This document shows, piece by piece, positions 1 through 11,708 of a stretch of 64,000 nt of DNA (position 1 is the first letter of the stretch; every line of letters starts with the position of its first letter). The notes beneath the pieces are model-generated. The model saw nothing but the letters and a program-made list of their open reading frames with translations, was not told the origin of the DNA and did no database searches. Origin of the DNA: Brevundimonas sp. (GTDB lineage: Bacteria; Pseudomonadota; Alphaproteobacteria; Caulobacterales; Caulobacteraceae); the NCBI RefSeq assembly GCF_027484365.1, contig NZ_JAIXTC010000008.1, positions 1 through 64,000 of the forward strand, given 5' to 3'. The translations under genes and the position numbers were made by a program.

Positions 1-26
1 CTTCTTCCTCACATAGCCGCTCTTGC

Positions 27-103
<77 letters not shown>

Positions 104-109
104 AGATCT

Positions 110-143
110 AAAAGCCCCGATGCTACACGCACCGGGGCTTTTT
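110..143 (+). terminator. Rho-independent terminator after tRNA-fMet
   Basis: A perfect 10-bp inverted repeat (AAAAGCCCCG and CGGGGCTTTT, 13-nt loop) ends in a run of five T. It lies 6 nt after the encoded CCA and terminates the tRNA transcript. The A-rich left arm lets it also work toward dctD, whose stop is 30 nt away, so it may be bidirectional. Confidence 0.9.
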
Positions 144-172
144 GCTGGCCGAAATACACACGCCCAAGCCAT

Positions 173-1524
<1,352 letters not shown>

Positions 1525-1528
<4 letters not shown>

Positions 1529-3369
1529 GCGGCGGCCTTCAGCGAAATCACGAACTCGGCTCCGGACATGCCCGGACGCAGGCTGAGTTCGCCTCCAAAC
1601 CCGGCGACGATGTCGCGGCAGATGACGAGGCCGAGGCCCAGACCGGCCGGCTTGGTCGTGACGAAGGGGGTGAAAAGAGTCGCTGCGATTGTCGGATCAA
1701 CGCCGGGTCCGTTGTCGCCGATCACGATCTCAATGCGCCGCGCCTTGCGGGCGACGTCGATGGTCAGCCTCGGTTCAGGCGTTCCGGCCTCGGTCAAGGC
1801 CTCGTAGGCATTCTGGATCAGGTTGACGATGACCTGCTCCAGCCGCACCGGCTCGGCCTGGACCTGCAGATCGGTCGCCCCGGTGCGGATCAGTTCGACC
1901 CCGCCCTCACGCAGGCGCCCGCCGATCAGCAGAAGCGCGCCGTCGATGGCGGCGGCGGGTGAGACAGCGGAGACGCCCCGAGTGCTCTTGCGGGAGAAGG
2001 CGCGGAGCTCGTCGGTGATGGCGCCGATCCGGCCGGTCAGTTCGGCCACCCGGCCCAGGCTGCGTCGTGCGGCGTCGGGATCATCGCGGTCCAGATAGGC
2101 GGTCGCCGTGTCGGCGTGGGTGCGGATAGCGGCGACCGGCTGGTTGATCTCGTGGGCGACCCCGGCGGCGATCTGGCCGAGGGTGGCAAGTTTGTTGGCC
2201 TGGACCAGCTCCTCCCGCAGGACCTCGCGGCTGGCCTCGGCGCGGCGGCGTTCGTCGATCTCCCGGCTCAGCTGACCGTTGGCCGCCCGCAGTTCGCGGG
2301 TGCGCTCATCGATCCGGCGTTCCAGCTCGGCGCGGGCCTGTTCCTCGGCCTCGGCGCGCGCCATGGCCAGCTGCCGTCGACGCAACAGAACGCCCGCGCC
2401 GACGGCGAGGAGGGTGGCCAGCAGTCCTGCCACGGCCCGAGCGCTGAGCACATTGGCGACGATGGCGCCGCCGATCGGGTCGAGCAGATGCAGGGTCCAG
2501 CCCGGCGTGTCCGTCCCGGTATGGGCCAGGATCCAGTCCGTCGAGGGACCGCCGGCGGCGGCCCTTACGATCCGGTGGGTGCCCGTCGCCTCGCTGTCGA
2601 AGGGCAGGGGGGCCAGGGCCTGTCCCGTCAGGGTCTGGTCGTCGAGAATGGCCGCGCGCTCGTCGGCGGTCAGGTCGCGGCTGCGCCGGAAGCGCCATTC
2701 AGGCACACTGGTGACCAGGACGACTCCTCGGGAATCCGTGACATAGGCGGGCTCGCCCGAGCCGCGCCAGTCGGCCTCCAGCGCGTCGAACTCGACCTTG
2801 ACCACCACGACGCCGATCGGGGCTGCGGCCGTGCCTATGCGACGGGCGAGGTAGAGGCCGGGGCGTCCGCTGACGGTGCCGAGGGCGAAGAACTCCGCCT
2901 GTCCGTTCTGCATTGCGCCTCTGAAATAGGGGCGGAAGGCGTAGTCGGAGCCGACGAAGCTGGTCGGCTGACGCCAGTTGCTGGCGGCCCGGGCGACGCC
3001 GTCGCGATCGAGGACATAGAGGGCCGCGGCGCGGGTCTGGGCGGCGAGGGTTTCCAGCTTGGCGCTGACGGCGTCGGCGGCCTGGCGGCCCTGACCGGCG
3101 ACGAGGCCGACGACCTCCGGGTCCTGGGACAGAACGACGGGCAGGGAGCGGTGCTTTTCCAACTCGCTGCGCAGCACGGCGGCGTGAAGGGCGGCGGCGG
3201 CGTCGGCCTGACGTGCAAGGTCGGCCCGGGCGTCCCGGCGGGCCAGTTCTCCGGCGGCGGTCATGGCCAGGGCGCAGGCGACCAGCCAGCAGACCAGCAG
3301 GACCAGCCACGGTCGGGACGACCGGGTGGAAACAAGTGTGCCGAGTCGATCGAGCGCCGGGGCCGTCAT
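1525..3369 (-). CDS. dctB: C4-dicarboxylate sensor histidine kinase DctB
   Basis: Membrane sensor kinase that detects periplasmic C4-dicarboxylates and phosphorylates DctD. I place the start at ATG 3369 (614 aa, MTAPALDRLG). An in-frame extension to 3507 runs through the divergent promoter region and is Cys-rich and non-family-like. A first membrane helix lies near residues 17-37, followed by a periplasmic sensor region of about 250 aa (PAS/dCache-like) and a second helix near 285-312. A coiled-coil linker rich in E, R and A follows. The HisKA H-box is GVAHEINQP and the HATPase_c domain has a GDNGPGVD N-box/G1 motif. It is divergent from dctA, the rhizobial arrangement, and overlaps dctD. Confidence 0.9.
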
Positions 3370-3379
3370 CCGGAAAGCA

Positions 3380-3393
3380 TGCGGAATTCCGCA
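3380..3393. promoter_or_regulatory. Candidate DctD binding palindrome 1 (dctB-dctA intergenic)
   Basis: A perfect 14-bp palindrome, TGCGGAATTCCGCA, 11 bp upstream of the dctB start and about 190 bp upstream of the dctA start. It shares its core with the second palindrome at 3411-3428. Paired dyads are the known layout of DctD upstream activator sites in rhizobia. Binding is inferred. Confidence 0.55.
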
Positions 3394-3410
3394 CAGAAAC
3401 GCCACAACGC

Positions 3411-3428
3411 TGTCCGAAATTCCGGACA
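3411..3428. promoter_or_regulatory. Candidate DctD binding palindrome 2 (dctB-dctA intergenic)
   Basis: Inverted repeat TGTCCG-N6-CGGACA with a GAAATTCC-like centre, spaced about 33 bp (three helical turns) centre to centre from the first palindrome. A further half-site (GTGTCCG) lies at about 3440. I did not find a convincing -24/-12 GG-N10-GC sigma54 promoter between here and dctA. Confidence 0.5.
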
Positions 3429-3582
3429 ATATCACAGCGGTGTCCGTGAAAATGAAGCAAAAACAGCCGCATGAGCAATATCCTGGCGGATTTGGACGTT
3501 CGCTCAATCACGGCCAAACTGGGGCCTTGGGACACGGCGTCAGACCGTGCGGAAACAGCGCCAGCGGCGCACGGGAGGTCGA

Positions 3583-4941
3583 GTGCAGCTTTCGAGCGAT
3601 CAAGGTCATGCGTCCGGCGCACCGCGCGCCTGGTATCGGCACCTGTATGTCCAGGTTCTGGGCGCGATCCTGCTCGGCGGGCTGATCGGACACTTCTGGC
3701 CTGAGTTCGGCGAGAGCCTCAAGCCGCTCGGCGACGCCTTCATCAAGCTGGTGAAGATGGTCATCGCCCCGGTGATCTTCCTGACCATCGTCACAGGCAT
3801 CGCCGGTATGCGCGACCTCGGCCGCGTCGGCCGGGTGGCGGCCAAGGCCTTCGCCTATTTCCTCGTCTTCTCGACCCTGGCCCTGATCGTCGGTCTGGTG
3901 GTCGGCAATGTCGTCCAGCCCGGCCGCGGCCTGAACATCGATCCGGCCACGCTCGACGCCGGGGCGGTGGCCCAGTATTCGACCGCCGCCCACGAGACAA
4001 CGATCATCGGCTTCCTGCTGGGCGTCATTCCCGACACCTTCGCCAGCGCCTTCTCGACCGGCAACATCCTTCAGGTCCTGTTCGTCTCGGTGTTGTTCGG
4101 CATCGCGCTGGCCTCGGTCGGCGACCTCGGAAAGCCTGTCCTGAGCTTCCTGGAGTCGGTCAGCGCGGCCTTCTTCAAACTGGTCGCCATCGTGATGAAG
4201 GCGGCGCCGATCGGCGCCTTCGGGGCCTTCGCCTTCACCATCGGCGCCTATGGCATAGCCTCCGTCGTCAATCTGATCGCCCTTGTCGCTACCTTCTATC
4301 TGACGGCCGCGATCTTCGTGGTCGGGGTCCTCGGTGCGGTCGGGATCGCCAACGGCTTCTCGATCTTCAAGCTGATGCGATACCTCAAGGAAGAGCTTCT
4401 GCTGGTGCTCGGCACATCCTCGTCCGAGGCGGCCCTGCCCAGTCTGCTGCAGAAGATGGAGCGGGCCGGCGCCTCCAAGTCGGTCGTCGGTCTCGTCGTG
4501 CCGACCGGCTATTCGTTCAATCTGGACGGCACCAACATCTATATGACGATGGCCGCCCTGTTCATCGCCCAGGCGCTGAACATCGACCTGACGCTGGAGC
4601 AGCAGATCCTGTTGCTGCTGGTCGCGATGCTGAGCTCCAAGGGGGCAGCCGGCATCACCGGCGCCGGCTTTATCACCCTGGCCGCGACGCTCGCCGTCGT
4701 GCCCACGGTGCCGATCGCCGGCATGGCCCTGATCCTCGGTATCGACCGGTTCATGAGCGAATGCCGGGCCCTGACCAACTTCATCGGCAATGCCGTGGCG
4801 ACACTCGTCGTGGCGCGGTGGGAGGGCGCGCTCGACCGTGACGCCCTGCGCGAGGCCCTCGATGGCTCGCCGCGTCCGCTCGCCGCCGAACCCGATCCGG
4901 CCGCGGGGCCGGGGGACGACCTCGTCGTCGCTCGCGACTGA
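3583..4941 (+). CDS. dctA: C4-dicarboxylate/proton symporter DctA (DAACS family)
   Basis: Inner-membrane carrier importing succinate, fumarate and malate with protons or sodium. The start GTG 3583 has a GGGAGG box 4 nt upstream; an earlier in-frame GTG at 3547 has none. The 452-aa product is close to the family's usual 430-450 aa. Family features visible are many hydrophobic helices, the serine-rich re-entrant loop [10 protein letters not shown] and the substrate/cation motif [12 protein letters not shown]. It is divergent from dctBD across two palindromes. Forty-six bases later, in the same direction, comes a TonB-dependent receptor with no obvious terminator between, so co-transcription is likely. 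Confidence 0.95.
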   Translation: MQLSSDQGHASGAPRAWYRHLYVQVLGAILLGGLIGHFWPEFGESLKPLGDAFIKLVKMVIAPVIFLTIVTGIAGMRDLGRVGRVAAKAFAYFLVFSTLALIVGLVVGNVVQPGRGLNIDPATLDAGAVAQYSTAAHETTIIGFLLGVIPDTFASAFSTGNILQVLFVSVLFGIALASVGDLGKPVLSFLESVSAAFFKLVAIVMKAAPIGAFGAFAFTIGAYGIASVVNLIALVATFYLTAAIFVVGVLGAVGIANGFSIFKLMRYLKEELLLVLGTSSSEAALPSLLQKMERAGASKSVVGLVVPTGYSFNLDGTNIYMTMAALFIAQALNIDLTLEQQILLLLVAMLSSKGAAGITGAGFITLAATLAVVPTVPIAGMALILGIDRFMSECRALTNFIGNAVATLVVARWEGALDRDALREALDGSPRPLAAEPDPAAGPGDDLVVARD

Positions 4942-4987
4942 CCCCTTCGCACGTGCCTGAAAACAAAAAGACTTTGGGAGGATGATC

Positions 4988-7900
4988 ATGAACACCAAGA
5001 AGACCGCGATGCTGGCGACCACCGCCGCGACCGCTCTCCTGAGCCTGGCCCCCGCCGCCTGGGCCCAGACCGGGACCCAACAGACGCCGGCGCCCGTGCC
5101 GTCCTCGACCCAGCTCTCGCAGGCCGCCCAGTCGATCGCCGATCAGGCCAGCCAGAACGGCGAGGATGCATCCTCGGTCGACGACATCGTGGTCGTCGGC
5201 TCCCAGATCCGCGGCGCGGACGTCACGGCCGCCCTGCCGGTCACGGTGCTGAGCGAGGAACAGATCCTGGCCACCGGCGCCGTCAACGGCGACGACCTGC
5301 TGCGGTCCATCCCCCAGATGGGCGACGTGCTGTTCAGCGCGGCCAACAACCCCCAGACCTCGAACGCGGCGCGCGGCGACGTGAACTCGGTCAACCTGCG
5401 CTCACTGGGCGTCGGCAACACCCTGGTCCTTCTGAACGGTCGCCGTATCGTGCAGCATCCGACCAGCCAGGGCACGTCCGACACAGGCACGGTCCCTGTC
5501 CTCTCCTACAACTCCAACGCCATTCCGGTGACCGGCCTTGAACGTCTTGAGGTCCTGCTGGACGGCGCGGCCGCCATCTATGGCGCGGACGCCGTGGCCG
5601 GCGTGGTCAACACCGTGCTCCAGGACGACTTCGACGGCCTGAAAATGAACGCCCAGTACGGCGGCGCCGAGGGCACCCATCTGAAGGAGTTCAACCTCGG
5701 CGTCTTCGCCGGCAAGGACTTCGATCGCGGCAATATCTCGGCCTATATCGACTACACGGACCGCTCGGCGCTGCAGGCCGAGGACCAGGAGTTCACGGCG
5801 ACCGACAACCTGCGCTTTCTGTTCGCGGGGAATGAGGCTTTCGCCTCCAGCCTGACACCGGACTTCCGCAACACGCGCGGCGCCTGGGGCAATTTCGCCG
5901 TCGTCGGAGCGACCACGGCGATCCGTCGCGGCACGACCTCCCTGACCACGGCGGCCGGCGCCTTCCACATCCAGCCGACGACCCTGACGGGCTGCCTTGT
6001 TCCCAATGCCAATGACGCCAACATCTGTCTCGGCTCCGGCGCCCTGAACTTCAACGGCGTGCAGCGCGACCTGCGCTTCGATACGGCCCCGGGCACGACG
6101 ATCCTGCCCGACACCCAGCGCCTGAACGTCTTCCTCCAGGGCCACTACGACATCAACGACAGCGTCACCGCCTTCGGTGAGCTGGGCTACTATACGGCCG
6201 ACACCCAGCGCGTTCAGCCGCCGGTGATCAACCTGAACACCCTCACCATTCCGGCCCAGAACTACTGGAACCCGTTCGGCCCGGTCACCTTCGCCAATGG
6301 CCAGGTGAACCCCAACCGCATCTCGGGCCTGACCAATGTTCCGGTCACGGGCCTGGCCATCACCCTGAACCAGTATCGTTTCGTCGATGCCGGCTATCAG
6401 AAGGTGAACGTCACCAACTACCAGGCCCGCGCGCTCGGCGGCCTGCGTGGCGAATGGCGCGGATGGGACTGGGAAACGGCCTTGCTTTACTCGGAGGCCG
6501 AGGCGGTCGACGAGTCGCTTGCCGTCAATACCCAGGCTCTGCAGGCCTCGCTCGCCCTGTCGACACCGGACGCCTACAACCCGTTCAGCGGCGGCTGCAT
6601 CGCCCAGACCAGCTTCGGCGATTGCACGCCCAGCTCGCAGACGGCGATCGACGCCATCACCTTCACCCTGAAGCGTGAGAGCCGCACGACCCTCGCCCTT
6701 TATGACTTCAAGGTCTCGCGGTCTGACCTGTTCAGCCTGCCGGCCGGCGACGTCGGTATCGCCTTCGGCTTCGAGGCGCGCAAGGAGACCCAGCGCGACA
6801 ACCGGGATTCCAATCTGGACGGCTCCAACCCGTTCCGTGACACGGTCACCGGCGCGGTCCAGCTGTCGAACGTCATCGCCGTGAGCCAGAACCCCGATAC
6901 CCGTGGCGAGCGTTCGGTCACCTCGGCCTATGTAGAGTTCGCTGTGCCGGTCGTGTCGCCGGAAATGAACATCCCGTTGGTGCACAATCTGGAATTCCAG
7001 GTCGCCGGCCGGGCCGAGCATTATTCGGACTTCGGCGACGTGGCCAAGCCGAAGATCGCCGCCGCCTGGGACATCGTCGACGGCCTGCGCATCCGGGGCT
7101 CCTATTCGGAAGGCTTCCGCGCGCCGAACCTGGAACAGGTGAACACGGCGACCTACGGCCGTCTGTCGACCAACCCCGACTACATTCGCTGCGAGGCGGA
7201 TCTTCGCGCCCGCCGGATCGCCACCTTCGGCGCCTGCTCGCGCTCGATCGGCGCCTCGCTGCTGGTGTCCGGCAACCCGGATCTGGAGCCTGAAGAGAGC
7301 CAGAACCAGTCCTACGGCGTAGTCTTCCAGCCCCAGTTCATCCCGGCTGAATGGGGGAACTTCACCTTCACCGTCGATCGCTGGCGGATCCAGCAGGAAA
7401 AGATCGTCGGCCTGTTCGGCGGCGCCAATGCGGTGGTGCTGGACTATGCCGAGCGCGTCCAGGGGCGCTCCAACCCCCTCGTCACGCGCGCCCCGGTCAA
7501 CGCCGACGACATCGCCCTGTTCGCCGGCACGGGCATCACCCCGGTCGGCGTGATCACGTCCATCTCGGACCGGTTCGTCAACCTGCTGCCCCAGGATGTC
7601 GAGGGCATGGACATCGGCTTCAACTGGCGTCTGAGGAACACGCCGCTCGGCAGCTTCCGGGTCAATATCGACGCCGCCAAGCTGATCAAGTTCGGTCGTG
7701 AAGCGGGTCCGGCCGTCGACGCCCTCTATGCCGCCCGCGCGGCCGGCACGATCAATGCCGCCACGCCGCTACCGGACTCCAGCGACCTCCTCGCCAAGAA
7801 TGGTCGCCCGGAATGGAAGCTGTCGGGCTCGGTGACCTGGAGCCAGGGCCCCTGGCAGGTCGGCGCCTTCACCCAGTATATCTCGGCGGTCGACGACACG

Positions 7901-8134
7901 AACCTGCTGGACGCCTCGGGCAACGCCTGGGAGGTCGAGAGCCAGGTGACCGGCAACCTCTACGGCCAGTACGAGTGGGAAGAAAACAACGGCTTCATCT
8001 CGAACAGCCGCATCCGTTTCGGCGCGCGCAACATCACCAACGAGCGTCCGCCCCTGTCATCCTCGGGCTATCTCGGCTCGCTCTATCGCCCTTACGGCCG
8101 CTACTGGTACGTCTCGATGGCCAAGGAGTTCTAG
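4988..8134 (+). CDS. TonB-dependent outer membrane receptor
   Basis: Large (1048 aa) outer-membrane beta-barrel transporter energised by TonB. I choose ATG 4988 because the GGGAGG box at 4976-4981 directly abuts the first ATG (4982) but sits 6 nt from the second. A Sec signal peptide ends near AAWAQ (about residue 27). A linker and TonB-box-like DDIVVVGSQIRG segment precede the plug domain (about 60-190, including LNGRRI and the GADAVAGVVN turn). The remainder is barrel, ending in aromatic WYVSMAKEF typical for outer-membrane insertion. It follows dctA and precedes an exported hydrolase. The substrate is unknown; context suggests a dicarboxylate-containing compound. Confidence 0.9.
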   Translation: MNTKKTAMLATTAATALLSLAPAAWAQTGTQQTPAPVPSSTQLSQAAQSIADQASQNGEDASSVDDIVVVGSQIRGADVTAALPVTVLSEEQILATGAVNGDDLLRSIPQMGDVLFSAANNPQTSNAARGDVNSVNLRSLGVGNTLVLLNGRRIVQHPTSQGTSDTGTVPVLSYNSNAIPVTGLERLEVLLDGAAAIYGADAVAGVVNTVLQDDFDGLKMNAQYGGAEGTHLKEFNLGVFAGKDFDRGNISAYIDYTDRSALQAEDQEFTATDNLRFLFAGNEAFASSLTPDFRNTRGAWGNFAVVGATTAIRRGTTSLTTAAGAFHIQPTTLTGCLVPNANDANICLGSGALNFNGVQRDLRFDTAPGTTILPDTQRLNVFLQGHYDINDSVTAFGELGYYTADTQRVQPPVINLNTLTIPAQNYWNPFGPVTFANGQVNPNRISGLTNVPVTGLAITLNQYRFVDAGYQKVNVTNYQARALGGLRGEWRGWDWETALLYSEAEAVDESLAVNTQALQASLALSTPDAYNPFSGGCIAQTSFGDCTPSSQTAIDAITFTLKRESRTTLALYDFKVSRSDLFSLPAGDVGIAFGFEARKETQRDNRDSNLDGSNPFRDTVTGAVQLSNVIAVSQNPDTRGERSVTSAYVEFAVPVVSPEMNIPLVHNLEFQVAGRAEHYSDFGDVAKPKIAAAWDIVDGLRIRGSYSEGFRAPNLEQVNTATYGRLSTNPDYIRCEADLRARRIATFGACSRSIGASLLVSGNPDLEPEESQNQSYGVVFQPQFIPAEWGNFTFTVDRWRIQQEKIVGLFGGANAVVLDYAERVQGRSNPLVTRAPVNADDIALFAGTGITPVGVITSISDRFVNLLPQDVEGMDIGFNWRLRNTPLGSFRVNIDAAKLIKFGREAGPAVDALYAARAAGTINAATPLPDSSDLLAKNGRPEWKLSGSVTWSQGPWQVGAFTQYISAVDDTNLLDASGNAWEVESQVTGNLYGQYEWEENNGFISNSRIRFGARNITNERPPLSSSGYLGSLYRPYGRYWYVSMAKEF

Positions 8135-8156
8135 GCGGTTGCGACGGACGGGGACG

Positions 8157-9464
8157 ATGCGTTCTGTGTTTTCGACCCTCGCCGTCGCGGGCCTGACCTG
8201 GGTCGGAGCGGGTTTCCATGAGCCCGTTTCGGCCCAGGCCATTCCGCCGGAACCCGCGACCTGTCCCGCCAGCCTGCCCGAGGGGACGACCTGTTCCTCG
8301 GGCCGGTCGGCGGACGGGGCCTGGTACTGGACCGCGTATCCGCGCGACTGGAACGGAACCCTGATCGTCCACGCCCACGGCGGCCCGCGCACGGCCGAGC
8401 CGCAGCGGAACGACCCGGTGGAAGACCTCGAACGCTTCTCCGTCATGGTCCGCGAGGGCTACGCCTGGGCGGGCTCGACCTACCGTCGGGGCGGCTACGG
8501 CGTCCGTATGGCCGCCCGTGATACGGATGATCTGCGCCAGATCGTCTGGGACGCCTTCGGCAAGCCGGAGCGCACCCTGCTTCACGGACAGTCCTGGGGC
8601 GGCAATGTCGCGGCCAAGGCGGCCGAGCTCTACGCCGTCTCGGCCGACGGCGAGCGCAACTATGACGGCGTCATCCTGACCAGCGGCCTGCTGGCCGGCG
8701 GGACGCGCGGATACACCTTCCGGGCTGACCTGCGCGCCGTCTATCAGTTCTACTGCCGCAACCACCCGCGCCCGACCGAGACCCGATACCCCCTCTGGCA
8801 GGGCCTGCCCGAGGGCGCCGTGATGGCGCGCGCCGATATCGCCGCCCGCGTCGAGGAGTGCACCGGCCTCAGCCTCCCGCCCGAGGCCCGCACCCGCGCC
8901 CAGGCCGACGCGCTCCGGAACATCCTGTCCTTGGTCGGGGTGACGGCCGACAACCTTGTGGCCCATCTGGCCTGGGGCACCAACCTGTTCCAGGACATGG
9001 TGTGGAAGCGGCTCGACGGCGGCAATCCCTTTACCAACGCCGGGACCACCTATCAGGGCTCCGACGACGACGTGGCGCTTAACCAGGGGGTTGAGCGGTT
9101 CGAGGCCGATCCTGCGGCGGTGGCGGCCCTGGCCTATGATGCCGACCTGACCGGAAACATCGTCCTGCCGACTCTGACCCTGCACGCGCGCTACGACCCG
9201 ACAGTCTTCGTCGGCCACGAAGCGGTTTACGCCCGCACAGTCGCCGCGGCCGGCCGCTCGAATCTTCTCAGCCAGGTCTTCACCACCGAGGCCCTGCACA
9301 GCCAGCTCAGCGTTCCCCAGTATGCCGGTATGCTGATCGCCATGACCCGTTGGCTCGATACCGGCGAAAAGCCGGATGCGGAGGATGTGCTGGAGGCCTG
9401 CCGCGCACGGGTGGAAGCCTACGGGCAACCCTGCCTGATCGACCCGGGCTTCGTGCCGGACTAG
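8157..9464 (+). CDS. Exported alpha/beta-hydrolase
   Basis: Predicted periplasmic or surface hydrolase, 435 aa from ATG 8157; a TTG at 8139 would add six residues. A signal peptide ends near PVSAQA. The nucleophile elbow is GQSWGG (serine), a downstream Asp lies in HARYDPTV and a catalytic His in TTEALHSQ, the order expected for the fold. Paired cysteines (CPAS, TTCSS, FYCRN, EECTG, EACR, QPCLI) suggest disulfides. It begins 22 nt after the TonB receptor stop, so the three genes dctA-receptor-hydrolase probably form one transcript. It could be an esterase or peptidase releasing small acids; no specific substrate can be read from the sequence. Confidence 0.75.
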   Translation: MRSVFSTLAVAGLTWVGAGFHEPVSAQAIPPEPATCPASLPEGTTCSSGRSADGAWYWTAYPRDWNGTLIVHAHGGPRTAEPQRNDPVEDLERFSVMVREGYAWAGSTYRRGGYGVRMAARDTDDLRQIVWDAFGKPERTLLHGQSWGGNVAAKAAELYAVSADGERNYDGVILTSGLLAGGTRGYTFRADLRAVYQFYCRNHPRPTETRYPLWQGLPEGAVMARADIAARVEECTGLSLPPEARTRAQADALRNILSLVGVTADNLVAHLAWGTNLFQDMVWKRLDGGNPFTNAGTTYQGSDDDVALNQGVERFEADPAAVAALAYDADLTGNIVLPTLTLHARYDPTVFVGHEAVYARTVAAAGRSNLLSQVFTTEALHSQLSVPQYAGMLIAMTRWLDTGEKPDAEDVLEACRARVEAYGQPCLIDPGFVPD

Positions 9465-9527
9465 CCACCCCTTCTCCCCTTGCGGGAGAAGGTGGCCGAG
9501 CGAAGCGAGGTCGGATGAGGGGTGACT
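9465..9527 (+). repeat. Palindromic repeat, copy C (hairpin-hairpin-GGTCGGATGAGGGGTGACT tail)
   Basis: Starts one base after the hydrolase stop. Hairpin 1 has 9-bp arms CCTTCTCCC and GGGAGAAGG around CTTGC. A second imperfect hairpin has a GCGAAGC loop, then comes a conserved tail. It is the inverted partner of copy D at 9577-9654; both lie between two convergent genes. Confidence 0.8.
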
Positions 9528-9576
9528 CCGGGTCTGGCCGGTGAAGGCTCGACCCGCGCACGCCTTCGACTTCCTG

Positions 9577-9654
9577 AGTCACCCCTCACCCGACCGCGCA
9601 AGAACGACGGCTTCGCCGTCGTGCGCGATCTCCCTCTCCCGCAAGGGGAGAGGG
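9577..9654 (-). repeat. Palindromic repeat, copy D (inverted partner of copy C)
   Basis: Read on the minus strand: CCCTCTCCC-cttgc-GGGAGAGGG, then a perfect 8-bp hairpin ACGACGGC-gaa-GCCGTCGT inside a GCGC-rich outer stem, then tail GGTCGGGTGAGGGGTGACT. The tail matches copy C at 18 of 19 bases while the second hairpin differs completely. It ends 4 bases before the acs stop codon and may also serve as a bidirectional terminator. Confidence 0.8.
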
Positions 9655-9658
9655 GGCT

Positions 9659-11590
9659 CTAATTCCGGTTCCTCACCAGGTCGTCGACGACCGATGGATC
9701 CGCCAGCGTCGACGTATCCCCCAGCGAGCCCAGATCGTTCTCGGCGATCTTTCGCAGGATCCTCCGCATGATCTTGCCGGAGCGCGTCTTGGGCAGGCCG
9801 GGCGCCCACTGGATGACGTCGGGGGCCGCGATCGGCCCGATCTCGTGTCGCACCTGGGCGACGAGCGCCTTCTTCAGATCGTCGGTCGGCTCGATCCCCT
9901 TGTTCAGGGTCACATAGGCGTAGATGCCCTGGCCCTTGATGTCGTGCGGGAACCCGACGACGGCGGCCTCGGCTACGTCCTCGTGCAGGACCAGGGCGCT
10001 CTCGACCTCGGCCGTGCCCATCCGGTGGCCCGAGACGTTGATGACGTCGTCGACCCGGCCGGTGATCCAGTAGTATCCGTCCCCGTCCCGACGGCAGCCG
10101 TCGCCGGTGAAATACTTGCCGGGATAGGTCGAGAAATAGGTCTCGAAGAACCGCTGGTGATCGCCCCAGACGGTCCGCATCTGACCCGGCCAGGAGTCGG
10201 TGATGCACAGGTTGCCGCTCGTCGCCCCCTCCAGCACCCCGCCCTCGGCATCCACCAGCTGCAGCTCCACCCCCGGCAGGGGTTTGGTCGCCGATCCGGG
10301 CTTCAGGTCGGTCGCCCCGGGCAGGGGGGCGATCAGGGCGCCGCCGGTCTCCGTCTGCCACCAGGTGTCGATGATCGGCAGCCGGCCCTCGCCGACGACC
10401 TCGTGATACCAGCGCCAGGCCTCCGGATTGATCGGCTCCCCGACGGTGCCGAGCAGACGCAGCGACTTGCGGCTCGAGGCCTTCACCGGCTCGTCCCCAT
10501 CGCGCATCAGGGCGCGCAGGGCCGTCGGCGCAGTGTAGAAGATCTCGACCTTGTGCTTGTCCACCACCTGCCAGAAGCGGCGGTTGTCCGGATAGTTGGG
10601 GACCCCCTCGAACATCAGGGTCGTCGCCGCGTTGGAGAGCGCGCCATAGACGACGTAGGAGTGGCCCGTCACCCAGCCCACGTCGGCCGTGCACCAGAAG
10701 ACCTCGCCCGGCCGATAGTCGAACACCAGTTCGTGGGTGTAGCTGACCCAGAACAGATAGCCGCCGGTGGTGTGAAGCACCCCCTTCGGCTTGCCCGTCG
10801 ATCCCGAGGTGTAGAGGATGAACAGCGGGTCCTCCGCGTTCATCGGCTCGCAAGGGCAGTCGTCGGAGACGCTCGCGACGGCGTCCTCGAACCGCACGTC
10901 GCGACCGTCGACGATCGTCACGTTCGCGCCGGTGTGGGCGATGACCAGGACCTTGTCGACCGCCACCTTGGTCAGGGCCTCGTCTACATTGGCCTTGAGC
11001 GGGATCCGCTTCCCGGCCCGCAGTCCCTCGTCGGCCGTGATGACGATCTTCGAGCCGCAGTCCTCGATCCGCCCGGCGATACTGTCGGGGGAGAAGCCGC
11101 CGAACACCACCGAATGGACGGCCCCGATGCGCGCGCAGGCCAGCATGGCCACCGCAGCCGCAGGGATCATCGGCAGATAGATCGTCACCCGGTCGCCCTT
11201 CACGACGCCGAGGTCCTTGAGCACATTGGCCATGCGGCAGACCTGATGGTGCAGGTCCGCATAGGTGATCGCCCCCGACACCGAGGGATCGTCGCCCTCG
11301 AACAGGATCGCGGTCTGGTCTGCGCGCTCCGCCAGATGCCGGTCGATGCAGTTGTGAGCGACGTTCAGCACCCCGTCGGCGAACCAGCGGATGCGGAAGT
11401 CCTCCTTGTCGAAGGACACGTCCTTGATCACCGTCGGTGCCGTGATCCAGTCCAGCCGCTTCGCCTGTTCTGCCCAGTATGCGTCCGGTGTCTCGCGCGA
11501 CGCGATGCGGGCGGCTTCGTAGCCGGCGGCGTTCATGTGGGCGCGTTCGGCCCGGTCGGCGGGGACGGGATAGAGGTCGCGGTCGGTCAT
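9659..11590 (-). CDS. acs: Acetyl-CoA synthetase
   Basis: Activates acetate to acetyl-CoA through an acetyl-AMP intermediate in the cytoplasm. The start is ATG 11590 with AGGAG 7 nt upstream, giving 643 aa, close to the usual 640-650; an in-frame extension to 11836 has no family similarity. AMP-binding motifs visible are [19 protein letters not shown] and [20 protein letters not shown]. The C-terminal [11 protein letters not shown] motif carries the lysine that is acetylated in this family. It is monocistronic, convergent with the hydrolase gene across the C/D repeat pair and divergent from the lipoprotein at 11709. Confidence 0.97.
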   Translation of the reverse strand: MTDRDLYPVPADRAERAHMNAAGYEAARIASRETPDAYWAEQAKRLDWITAPTVIKDVSFDKEDFRIRWFADGVLNVAHNCIDRHLAERADQTAILFEGDDPSVSGAITYADLHHQVCRMANVLKDLGVVKGDRVTIYLPMIPAAAVAMLACARIGAVHSVVFGGFSPDSIAGRIEDCGSKIVITADEGLRAGKRIPLKANVDEALTKVAVDKVLVIAHTGANVTIVDGRDVRFEDAVASVSDDCPCEPMNAEDPLFILYTSGSTGKPKGVLHTTGGYLFWVSYTHELVFDYRPGEVFWCTADVGWVTGHSYVVYGALSNAATTLMFEGVPNYPDNRRFWQVVDKHKVEIFYTAPTALRALMRDGDEPVKASSRKSLRLLGTVGEPINPEAWRWYHEVVGEGRLPIIDTWWQTETGGALIAPLPGATDLKPGSATKPLPGVELQLVDAEGGVLEGATSGNLCITDSWPGQMRTVWGDHQRFFETYFSTYPGKYFTGDGCRRDGDGYYWITGRVDDVINVSGHRMGTAEVESALVLHEDVAEAAVVGFPHDIKGQGIYAYVTLNKGIEPTDDLKKALVAQVRHEIGPIAAPDVIQWAPGLPKTRSGKIMRRILRKIAENDLGSLGDTSTLADPSVVDDLVRNRN

Positions 11591-11708
11591 GGGGAACTCC
11601 TGGCGCCATCCTAGCGACCCATGACCTGACGGAACAACCGGCCCGGCGGCGGCGACGGAGCTTTTGTCATCTCCCGGCGTTAACCTTGAGCATTCACCGG
11701 GGATCGTC

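Noticed and set aside
3370..3507. N-terminal extension of DctB to position 3507
   Set aside because: It would run across both candidate DctD sites, is Cys/Phe-rich and unlike DctB N-termini; ATG 3369 gives a normal membrane-anchor start.
3370..3582. A sigma54 -24/-12 promoter for dctA
   Set aside because: I checked GG-N10-GC spacing across the gap and found only out-of-phase partial matches, so I do not call one.
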